NCBI GenBank assembly: GCA_934133015.1
Contig: CAKPAQ010000030.1
Location: 1 to 8,571 of the forward strand
DNA: 8,571 bases
From: an uncultured Bacilli bacterium
GTDB taxonomy: Bacteria; Bacillota_I; Bacilli_A; RF39; UBA660
Reading direction: 5' to 3'
Part shown: piece after piece, positions 1 through 6,425 of the stretch
Numbering within the stretch: the stretch's first letter is position 1
Layout of the letters: each line of letters begins with the position of its first letter
Made by a program: the position numbers and the translations under genes
The notes under the pieces: generated by a model
The model's database searches: none
Seen by the model: only the letters and a program-made list of their open reading frames with translations
Told to the model about the DNA's origin: nothing

Positions 1-67
1 CACCATTGTAGTTGTAGAAAGAAAATGTTCCTGTACTATCGCCGTTTTTACAATAACCACCTCTAGT
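1..67 (-). other. Start-less reading-frame fragment with RGG...GTFSF pattern, runs off the left edge
   Basis: On the minus strand, a TAA at 68-70 is followed by an open frame that continues past base 1 and has no ATG, GTG or TTG start. Its translation contains RGGYCKNGDSTGTFSF and then an Asn/Tyr-rich stretch. The spacing R-G-G, then G, then G-x-F-x-F resembles the C-terminal part of formylglycine-generating-enzyme/C-type-lectin-fold domains found on surface and phage tail proteins; that resemblance is from memory and weak. G+C here is 22 of 60 over bases 1-60, against 9 of 60 over the next 60. It could be the 5' end of a truncated gene copy, a non-coding template or cassette, a contig-join artefact, or chance. 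With about 22 codons visible, no function can be assigned. Confidence 0.3.
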
Positions 68-103
68 TTAATTTACTATTTAATTTTATCATTAAATCAA
101 ATT

Positions 104-130
104 AAAAGAAATACTTTTCATATTCCTTTT
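104..130 (-). terminator. Putative intrinsic terminator behind the ltaS unit
   Basis: Read on the minus strand, AAAAGGAATA (130-121) pairs with TATTTCTTTT (113-104) around a 7-nt loop. This gives a 10-bp stem with one G-T wobble, and the 3' arm ends in a T-run followed by more T-rich sequence. It begins inside the TAA stop codon of the last gene of the unit. The stem is A/T-dominated, so its strength is uncertain. Confidence 0.5.
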
Positions 131-750
131 TAGTTAACTTCAACTATTGCTAATTTATTATTTTCATGAATAAGAATTAGTTCAATATCACTTTGCCATC
201 CTAAATCCTTGCGATAAGTAATTTTCATTTTAACTTTATAAGCATCAAAGTCCTTATTACTATTTAAGGTATACTCCTCTTTTTCAATATTAACTATTTC
301 AACTTTACTAACTTCTGGTAATTGTTGCTTTCTTCTACCAGAAGAATTATTTTTTACATATTTATAAGTAGTATTAGTTGCTTGCCTTTTAAAATCAGAA
401 ACAACTTCTTTACTAACAAATTGAATACCACCAATATCTTGATTACTTAGCTTATTAGTTAATGTATAAAAATCTATCACAAACAACTTACAAATAGTTT
501 TAGCATATTTTTCTTCATCTACATTATCACTACTTAATATATCTTCCAATTCATAATAATTATTTTTATAAATTTTAGTAGCATTACTTTCTAAATAATA
601 ATCATAATTATCTATTTTACTAATAGTAGTAATATTTATTGAATCAGTTTTAAAAAAGAAATAACACATTAAAACTACAACTATAATTATTATTATTAAT
701 AAAAATACAATAGGTTTATTATTATACTTCTTTTTCTTATTCTTTTTCAT
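130..750 (-). CDS. Membrane-anchored protein of unknown function, partner gene of ltaS
   Basis: I do not recognise a named family for this 206-residue protein. It has a very basic N-terminus (KKNKKKK), one hydrophobic segment at about residues 13-33 without a lipobox or clear signal-peptidase site, and a polar remainder that should lie outside the membrane. The outer part has a Tyr/Asp-rich region (45-75), a helical stretch with LFVIDFYTL and GGIQFVSKEVV (89-117), a basic patch (SSGRRKQQ, 136-143), and beta-prone C-terminal strands ending ELILIHENNKLAIVEVN. That order (helices, then a curved sheet) is compatible with an NTF2-like fold, but this is a guess. Its ATG overlaps the ltaS stop by one base (TAATG), with AAAAGGT at 760-766 as ribosome site, so it is probably translationally coupled to ltaS. 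A hairpin follows directly. A role as an LTA-synthesis accessory is positional inference only. Confidence 0.8.
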   Translation of the reverse strand: MKKNKKKKYNNKPIVFLLIIIIIVVVLMCYFFFKTDSINITTISKIDNYDYYLESNATKIYKNNYYELEDILSSDNVDEEKYAKTICKLFVIDFYTLTNKLSNQDIGGIQFVSKEVVSDFKRQATNTTYKYVKNNSSGRRKQQLPEVSKVEIVNIEKEEYTLNSNKDFDAYKVKMKITYRKDLGWQSDIELILIHENNKLAIVEVN

Positions 751-2903
751 TATTCAGTTACCTTTTCTTCTACATAATCACTCTTTGAGTCGATAATATC
801 TTGCTGTTTCTTTATTAAGTCATATACAATTAATGAATTAGATACATTTAAAAGTTTTTCAGCATATTCACTACAATCATTAATATATTTTTCTGTTATT
901 ACATCATCAGTTAAACCAATAAATTCACTCTTTTGAGTATTATAATACATTTTATTAGTTAACCAATTTCCATTAGGGAAAACAACAATATTATCATCAG
1001 TTGTGTTAAAAATATCTTTACCTAAATGATATTTATTATAGAAACCAAACATATTACCTAGAGTTGGTTGAACATCATACATACCCATAACTGTGTTTAT
1101 GTCTTTATGTAACTTCTCTTTAGTTTCTTTACTATAAATCATAAAAGGAACTTTTCTTAATAATTCATATTGATAATAATCAACAGGTCTATAATTTTCA
1201 TCATCTGATGAAATTACATCATCAGTTTCTTTATCATAATTAAATAATCTTACATAATCAGCTTTTGGTAATCTAGCATCATGATCTCCATAAATAACAA
1301 CAACAGTATTTTCAAGTAGTCCTTCCTCTTCAAGGGCATCAATAAACTCACCTAAAGCTTCATCAGCATAATGAAGTGACTTGAAGTAATTACCAAGTTT
1401 AGTACCTTCCATATATGGATAACTTACTGTTTCAGTTTGATTTGTTTCTTCATTATATACTTCTTCTTTAATATCTACATCAAATTCACCATACTTATCA
1501 ACATCAGCAAAAGGAGTATGGTTACTTAACATGATGACAGTTCCATAATAAGGTTTTCCTTGTTCATTTATTTTTTTGATTTTTTCTACTGATTGTCTAA
1601 AGAAGGATTTATCAGATAGACCTAGGCCAATTACTTCATCAATGTCATATTCTTTTTTACTATAGAAATGATCATATCCTAAAGATTTATGCATTACATC
1701 TCTATTCCAATAAGAACCATTATTAGCATGCATTGAGAAAGTATAATAACCTTTTTCTTTTAATAATTTAGGTGTACTTATATATTCTCTATTGAAATAA
1801 CTAACAAAAGCGGTTCCATTATTAGTTGGCATTAATGAGGTAAGATTAGTAAATTCAGAATCACTTGATGTACCTACACTTACTTGAGTATAGAAATTAG
1901 TGAAATTAAGTGATTCTTTAGCTAAACGATTTAAGGTTGGGGTTACTTCTTTTCCATTGAACTCTAATCCCATAGCTACAGCTTGCATACTTTCAGCATG
2001 AATTGAAATAATATTCTTTCCTTCAAAAATACCTGTATATTCATTAATAATTGTTTGTTCATCAGGTCGATCTTTAAAATATTCATTGAAAGCTTTAACC
2101 GCATTATCATAACCAAATAAACTTGTTATTTTAGGTTCAATACTTTTTACAATATCATTTAATTGGTAAGTGTAAATTCCAAATTTCATAACAACATATT
2201 CTCTATTCCATTGTTTAGTAAATCTACCAATTTCTAGTGATGTTAACATAGAAATAAATAATAATGCTAGTACACCAGATGAGATAAGACAAGTTATAGC
2301 TTTTTTGTTTTCTCTTCTATTTTTATCTTTTACACGTTGTTTAATTTTATCTTTTCTTTTTAAATGGATATTAGTAAAAATTAGGGCAATTGGTGATAAT
2401 ATATAAATAAAATCTTGTACTTTGGCAACATTTTTAGTTACGGCATCACTTACTTGGAATAAATATTCTAATGTGGCAATTAATGAAACAGATACATATG
2501 ATGTATAAAATGTATAATATAGAGAATTAATCATACAAATAGCCGTTAAAATAATATTTATAGTTAATAGATATGCAAAACGATTCTTTTGTTTTAAAAA
2601 GAAACTTATACCACCTAAAGCTAAAACAACTGCTAAGTCAGCCATTATTGGTTTTAAGTTAAATATATTTTCCATAGTATTTATTGTTAAGAATCTAACT
2701 AATGTTGCGTTAAATAATGAAAGCAATATAAAAGCAAAGAATAATATATTATTTTTTATAGTTTCAATGATAATATTAGCTACATTAGAAACTACCTTTT
2801 TAGGATTTGATTTTATATCAAAGATAATTTTTTTAAATTTGGTAGTAACTTTTTTAGTTACAGCATTTATTTTTTTCTTTACTTTATTCATATAATTTAT
2901 CAT
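750..2903 (-). CDS. ltaS: Lipoteichoic acid synthase family protein (LtaS-type phosphoglycerol transferase)
   Basis: This enzyme family transfers glycerol-phosphate from phosphatidylglycerol onto a growing lipoteichoic acid chain on the outer face of the membrane. A Lys-rich cytosolic tail (7-37) leads into about five membrane segments (near 52-70, 85-103, 109-129, 164-180, 203-221), with a strongly basic loop at 182-201. The sulfatase-fold catalytic domain runs from about 296 to 640. Visible motifs are IHAES (E304), VGTSSDSEF (nucleophile region, 343-351), WNRD (399-402), GLGLSDKSFF (426-435), LSNHTPF (H462) and YGDHDAR (D540, H541). These match metal and substrate residues of staphylococcal LtaS, except that the catalytic-Thr position reads Ser (S346) with a Thr just before it. 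At 717 residues it exceeds the usual ~650, with an acidic insert near 473-498 and a longer C-terminal tail. GAAAGGA abuts the first ATG; the ATG at 2891 (residue 5) has the same site 12 nt upstream and may be the true start. The gene has its own promoter. Confidence 0.93.
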   Translation of the reverse strand: MINYMNKVKKKINAVTKKVTTKFKKIIFDIKSNPKKVVSNVANIIIETIKNNILFFAFILLSLFNATLVRFLTINTMENIFNLKPIMADLAVVLALGGISFFLKQKNRFAYLLTINIILTAICMINSLYYTFYTSYVSVSLIATLEYLFQVSDAVTKNVAKVQDFIYILSPIALIFTNIHLKRKDKIKQRVKDKNRRENKKAITCLISSGVLALLFISMLTSLEIGRFTKQWNREYVVMKFGIYTYQLNDIVKSIEPKITSLFGYDNAVKAFNEYFKDRPDEQTIINEYTGIFEGKNIISIHAESMQAVAMGLEFNGKEVTPTLNRLAKESLNFTNFYTQVSVGTSSDSEFTNLTSLMPTNNGTAFVSYFNREYISTPKLLKEKGYYTFSMHANNGSYWNRDVMHKSLGYDHFYSKKEYDIDEVIGLGLSDKSFFRQSVEKIKKINEQGKPYYGTVIMLSNHTPFADVDKYGEFDVDIKEEVYNEETNQTETVSYPYMEGTKLGNYFKSLHYADEALGEFIDALEEEGLLENTVVVIYGDHDARLPKADYVRLFNYDKETDDVISSDDENYRPVDYYQYELLRKVPFMIYSKETKEKLHKDINTVMGMYDVQPTLGNMFGFYNKYHLGKDIFNTTDDNIVVFPNGNWLTNKMYYNTQKSEFIGLTDDVITEKYINDCSEYAEKLLNVSNSLIVYDLIKKQQDIIDSKSDYVEEKVTE

Positions 2904-2953
2904 TCCTTTCGTATGTCATTGTATTAATGTTATATTTTGTACTCTTCCGTTTA

Positions 2954-2982
2954 ATTATATCACTTGTTAAAAAAATTTCCAA
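2954..2982 (-). promoter_or_regulatory. Sigma-A promoter with extended -10 for the ltaS unit
   Basis: On the minus strand, TTGGAA (2982-2977) is separated by 17 nt from TATAAT (2959-2954). The -10 is preceded by TGA, forming the TGnTATAAT extended -10. The -35 matches consensus at 4 of 6 positions. Transcription should begin near 2947, leaving a leader of roughly 45-55 nt before ltaS. No operator or riboswitch-like structure is evident in that leader. Confidence 0.75.
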
Positions 2983-2984
2983 AT

Positions 2985-3021
2985 AAAAAATATATGACTA
3001 TTGCTCTAGCATATATTTTTT
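2985..3021 (-). terminator. Hairpin terminator behind the YihY-family gene, symmetric A/T flanks
   Basis: The minus strand reads AAAAAATATATG (3021-3010), a 13-nt loop, then CATATATTTTTT (2996-2985), giving a perfect 12-bp inverted repeat. The loop can add a small CTA/TAG pairing. It starts 4 nt after the TAA of the YihY-family gene. The 3' arm ends in six T residues, and the opposite strand has the same arrangement. It lies immediately upstream of the ltaS -35, so it separates the two transcription units. The stem is weak in G-C pairs. Confidence 0.65.
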
Positions 3022-3025
3022 CTTT

Positions 3026-3850
3026 TTACTTTTCTAATTCATCTTGAGATGCATTTAAAGCCATTCCTATCATAAATATATATGATAGAAGATAAATCCA
3101 TAAAAATAATATCAATAAATTAGCAATACTTCCATATAACAAATTATATTTGGAAAAACTTCCCACATAAAATGAATATAATTCAGTTGATAAAATCCAA
3201 GCAATAGTTGTGAACAAGGCACCATAAGTTGTAGTTTTGCTTTTTATTTGTTTATCAGGTGCCATTGTATATAGTAATTTAATACAAAAATATATTAGAA
3301 CAAATGATACCGGATATTTTAATATTCCATAAGTTAAATTAATGGTATGATTAATGGCATCATTTTGGATAAAACTAGTAATAAGAGTTAATATCTTATC
3401 ACCATAAGCAGGTACTAAAAACATAAATAATAATAAGATTACTAGTATTATTGTCATTATCAATGCCTTTACTCTTCTTGTTAGAAAATCTTTATTTTCT
3501 ACTTTGTAAATTATATTAGAACTTATAATCATAGAATGTGGTCCATTCGAAGCTAAAATAAAAGCAGAAATATAGAATATAGCGATATTAAAATTCATAC
3601 TTTTTCCACCTATTGCTTCATTTATAAAACTAGCTACTTCAGTTGGTAGGGTATCTGATACTAATTTCATTAAAGTTTCAATTGACAATGAGAAATTAGC
3701 TACAATTGTCGCTATTAGAGCAGCTAAAGGTATAATTGATAAAAGGAGAAAAAAAGCCAGTTGACCCGGTAAAATACCCATTTCTGGCTTTCTTATTATA
3801 TCAAATACTTTTCTTAAAAAGGCTTTTACTTTATCTTTCAAAGTAACCAC
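3026..3850 (-). CDS. YihY/BrkB-family inner membrane protein
   Basis: This 274-residue protein belongs to the YihY/virulence-factor BrkB family, once misnamed RNase BN. Its members are polytopic membrane proteins of unsettled, possibly transport-related, function. I count six hydrophobic segments (about 31-53, 86-108, 128-147, 175-197, 209-229, 241-265). Diagnostic features are the LAFFLLLSIIPL segment after an amphipathic N-terminal helix, and the C-terminal block YSFYVGSFSKYNLLYGSIA plus LFLWIYLLSYIFMIGMALNA, matching the family's YNxxYGS and LW-x-Y...G-x-x-LNA pattern. The start is read as GTG at 3850, 9 nt after the preceding stop. Its ribosome site is poor (AGAAAG, 2 nt away), so coupling to the upstream gene is likely. 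A TTG three codons in, or the ATG at residue 24, are alternatives, but the latter would remove the N-terminal helix. It is the last gene of its unit. Confidence 0.88.
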   Translation of the reverse strand: MVTLKDKVKAFLRKVFDIIRKPEMGILPGQLAFFLLLSIIPLAALIATIVANFSLSIETLMKLVSDTLPTEVASFINEAIGGKSMNFNIAIFYISAFILASNGPHSMIISSNIIYKVENKDFLTRRVKALIMTIILVILLLFMFLVPAYGDKILTLITSFIQNDAINHTINLTYGILKYPVSFVLIYFCIKLLYTMAPDKQIKSKTTTYGALFTTIAWILSTELYSFYVGSFSKYNLLYGSIANLLILFLWIYLLSYIFMIGMALNASQDELEK

Positions 3851-3859
3851 TACTTTCTA

Positions 3860-5896
3860 TTACTTATTTATTTTTTCTTTACTTGTGCACATATCTAAAG
3901 TAGCTTCATTAATCGCATCATCTATTGTCTTAATGTCATCAGTAATCATGCTATATCCAACAGCGGCACCAAAACCATGAGGCAATTCTTTCATTTCTTT
4001 AGTTAATTTTTTACAATATGTATCTACTTGTTTATCACTATAACCAACTAAATATATCAAGAATTCATTTCCATCAGTTCTAATTATTTCACTGTTTTCA
4101 AGTTGCGTATTAACTAAGATAGAAGCAGCACTTATAATTAATTGATCTCCTGCTTCATGACCATAATTGTCATTAACATATTTAACATTATTTAAATCAA
4201 CTATAACGATTGCTTGTGGATAAACTTTACTATTTTCCCAAGCTTCCATATTTAGATTTAGATAATTTCTATTTTTTAATGATGTTAAGATATCAGTATA
4301 TTTACGTCTATCTTCTTTTTTTACTTCTTTTACTTTTTTCTTCTTTTTAATTATTAGGTATATTGTTAGTAAAATTAAAATTGGTAAAAGTACTAACCCA
4401 AGTATAGTTAAATATAATTGTTCAAAACTTGTTCTTTCAAAAAGACTTAGGTTTAAAGAATTTAATCCACTTATTCGATAATTATAATATGAGTTAGTAG
4501 TAATTATATAATTAAATAATTTATTGAATTCAGTATTACTATTTTTTAAACCAAAACTATAATCATTACTCATATAGTCGCTATATAAAACTTCATAGTC
4601 TTTAAATTTATTATTACGATAATAGTTATATACTTCTTTATCGATGATAATTAGATCATTACCTTTGGTTAATTCTGATATTGTTTTTACTTCACTTATA
4701 CTAACTTTACTATTTTCCTTAAAGTACTTAGTAATTAGAGTATCTGATAACATTCTAGCATTTTGGTTTTTTAAAGATTCAAAAGAAGTAACTATATCTT
4801 TATTTGAAATTTTTCCTAATACTACATACTCTTCTACAAATGGTGAAATAGAATCAGTATAATTTGAATTAGAATAATCAAAATTATTAAAGTAAATATC
4901 TACTTCTCCATTAGCTACAGCTTTTTTTAAGTCAGCTATTGAATCATATTTTTGATAAGTAAAATCAATATTAGTTAATCTTTGCACACGTGCGATATAT
5001 TCAGCAGCTATTCCTGATGGAATCTTATCTATTTCTACTTCATATGGATCATTTTTTACGTAACCATATACATAAGATTTAGAAATTAAATCAGCTTTGG
5101 TTTTATCATTTATATTATTAGTTGATGCGTAGTAATTTAAATATTCTTTATTGTAAACATCTACATAGTTATTTTCTTTCCATCTTTCAAAGTATTTTTT
5201 TATTATTTTATTTAATTGAGTATTATCATCACTTAAAGTTATTACTATTTTCTTACTCATTTCCGTAAAATAATAATTAATATAATATGATCCTTGTTCT
5301 ATAGTTTTATCTAAATATAAGATTTGAGGTATTATCATCATAGTGATATTTCCTGTTTCTAAATCAGATACCATTGTATTAATATCGTCATATGTCTTAT
5401 AGGTTAATTCATTACCTGTTTTTAGATAATAACTTAATTCACCAACATCATTAGTAAGACACCCAATTACTTGATTAGTTATTTCACTTATTTTATCATA
5501 TCTAACTTTATTAGCACTAACGGCAATATAACCATCTTCTGCTATTAAGATATTTTTATCAGTTAATTTAGTGTCATTATTTAGGACTTGAATTCTTAAA
5601 CCATTAGTAGTTGTAGATTTTTCTTTCAAGTATGATATTTTATTAAATTCCATTTCGGTATCAGTTTCAAAATCTTCAATAAAATCAAAGATTACACCCT
5701 TACCATTCATTGAATAAATAGGAATATTATTAGCTATTTCAAAATCATATTTGTTTTCAGCATGTTCTTCTATCCATCTTTTTTCTACTATTGTTAAATT
5801 AGTTTTTTCATCTTGGTAATTTAAAGTAACATATAAACCAATAAAAACTAGTACAGCAACTATAGTAGGAATAATTATTATTAATTTTTTCTTCAT
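3860..5896 (-). CDS. Membrane receptor: tandem SBP_bac_3-like sensor modules plus degenerate GGDEF domain
   Basis: This 678-residue protein has a membrane segment (5-26), a ~465-residue outer region, a second membrane segment (494-516), a Lys-rich linker and a cytosolic GGDEF-type domain (~527-678). The outer region looks like two periplasmic-binding-protein modules: one at ~34-255 opening LTIVEKRWIEEH, as in BvgS-like sensors, and one at ~268-485 with DLKKAVANGEVDIYF. The cytosolic domain keeps DILTSLKNRNYL (535-546), the metal Asp of VDLNNVK (D567), VNDNYGHEAGD (574-584, guanine-binding N575 and D584) and VGYSM (646-650). The signature itself reads DGNEF (608-612) instead of GG(D/E)EF, so the metal-binding acid at position three is Asn. 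No RxxD inhibitory site precedes it. Cyclase activity is therefore doubtful; GTP binding or a scaffold role is possible. Its ATG overlaps the previous stop (TAATG), with AAGGTGA at 5903-5909 as ribosome site. The ligand is unknown. Confidence 0.9.
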   Translation of the reverse strand: MKKKLIIIIPTIVAVLVFIGLYVTLNYQDEKTNLTIVEKRWIEEHAENKYDFEIANNIPIYSMNGKGVIFDFIEDFETDTEMEFNKISYLKEKSTTTNGLRIQVLNNDTKLTDKNILIAEDGYIAVSANKVRYDKISEITNQVIGCLTNDVGELSYYLKTGNELTYKTYDDINTMVSDLETGNITMMIIPQILYLDKTIEQGSYYINYYFTEMSKKIVITLSDDNTQLNKIIKKYFERWKENNYVDVYNKEYLNYYASTNNINDKTKADLISKSYVYGYVKNDPYEVEIDKIPSGIAAEYIARVQRLTNIDFTYQKYDSIADLKKAVANGEVDIYFNNFDYSNSNYTDSISPFVEEYVVLGKISNKDIVTSFESLKNQNARMLSDTLITKYFKENSKVSISEVKTISELTKGNDLIIIDKEVYNYYRNNKFKDYEVLYSDYMSNDYSFGLKNSNTEFNKLFNYIITTNSYYNYRISGLNSLNLSLFERTSFEQLYLTILGLVLLPILILLTIYLIIKKKKKVKEVKKEDRRKYTDILTSLKNRNYLNLNMEAWENSKVYPQAIVIVDLNNVKYVNDNYGHEAGDQLIISAASILVNTQLENSEIIRTDGNEFLIYLVGYSDKQVDTYCKKLTKEMKELPHGFGAAVGYSMITDDIKTIDDAINEATLDMCTSKEKINK

Positions 5897-6360
5897 TAAG
5901 ATTCACCTTCTGTTTTATCGCGGTCTTTAGTCCAAACAAAGTCGCCTGAATTATGATGTTTATAACCTATAATTGGAAAATTATTTTCACTTTCTTCATT
6001 CTTAGTTACAAATATTTGAAAATCATAATATCCTTTTTGACTATCATTAAATGGTTCTAAGACTGCACTTTTTAAACTTTTAGCTTCATCTATACTAGTG
6101 TCTTGACTAACAGTTATAGAAACATTAATTAATTTACCACTTTCTCTTACTGTTACATCAGTTACTTTAGTATTTTCTTTTAGTTTAGATTCTACATTTT
6201 TATAAGTATCTTTACTTACTTCTACTTTTCCTACTAAGCGATCTCCATATATAGCTTTTCCTTCATTAGGAAAGAATAATTGTTTAGCTTCAAATAGGCA
6301 AAATACTAAAATAATGAACAAAACTACAGCGATAATTGTATATTTATTCTTCTTTAACAT
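5896..6360 (-). CDS. Small membrane-anchored protein of unknown function, first gene of the unit
   Basis: I do not recognise a characterised family for this 154-residue protein. It has a short basic N-terminus, one hydrophobic segment at about 8-24 and an outer domain. C21 lies in VFC without the preceding small residues of a lipobox, so a lipoprotein is unlikely. The outer domain begins GKAIYGDRLVGKVEVSK and continues with a helix (DTYKNVESKLKE), a strand-rich core (TDVTVRESGKLINVSITVS, 67-85), a helix (SIDEAKSLKSAVLEPF) and a strand (YDFQIFVTK). It ends in an aromatic/His-rich FPIIGYKHHNSGDFVW tail with charged residues. The alternating helix and strand layout suggests a compact alpha/beta domain facing outward. 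Its start is well supported: GAGGAG at 6370-6375 lies 9 nt before the ATG, behind a near-consensus promoter. It overlaps the receptor gene by one base, so joint function with it is plausible but unproven. Confidence 0.82.
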   Translation of the reverse strand: MLKKNKYTIIAVVLFIILVFCLFEAKQLFFPNEGKAIYGDRLVGKVEVSKDTYKNVESKLKENTKVTDVTVRESGKLINVSITVSQDTSIDEAKSLKSAVLEPFNDSQKGYYDFQIFVTKNEESENNFPIIGYKHHNSGDFVWTKDRDKTEGES

Positions 6361-6390
6361 TTTTATTCACTCCTCATATTCTCAATATCG

Positions 6391-6419
6391 ATTATACAAT
6401 AAGTTTAAGTTTTAATCAA
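6391..6419 (-). promoter_or_regulatory. Sigma-A promoter for the sensor/YihY unit
   Basis: On the minus strand, TTGATT (6419-6414) and a consensus TATAAT (6396-6391) are separated by exactly 17 nt. The likely start is near 6384, giving a short leader of about 24 nt that contains GAGGAG (6375-6370). The -35 begins 7 nt past the gatB stop, and no hairpin terminator is visible between, so read-through from gatB may add to expression. Confidence 0.8.
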
Positions 6420-6425
6420 TAATTA

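Noticed and set aside
4644..4862. Plus-strand open frame of 72 codons
   Set aside because: It lies wholly antisense to the receptor gene, has no ribosome site or family resemblance, and is explained as a shadow of the real gene.
3860..5896. An amino-acid ABC transporter component
   Set aside because: The SBP-like modules are fused to a membrane segment and a GGDEF domain, and no permease or ATPase gene is nearby.
5800..6330. The small protein at 5896-6360 as a lipoprotein
   Set aside because: The Cys at residue 21 lacks a lipobox (VFC context), so a plain N-terminal anchor fits better.
6384..6402. Palindrome around ATCGAT near the promoter, as a possible operator
   Set aside because: The symmetry is only 6 bp and breaks at the next base on both sides.
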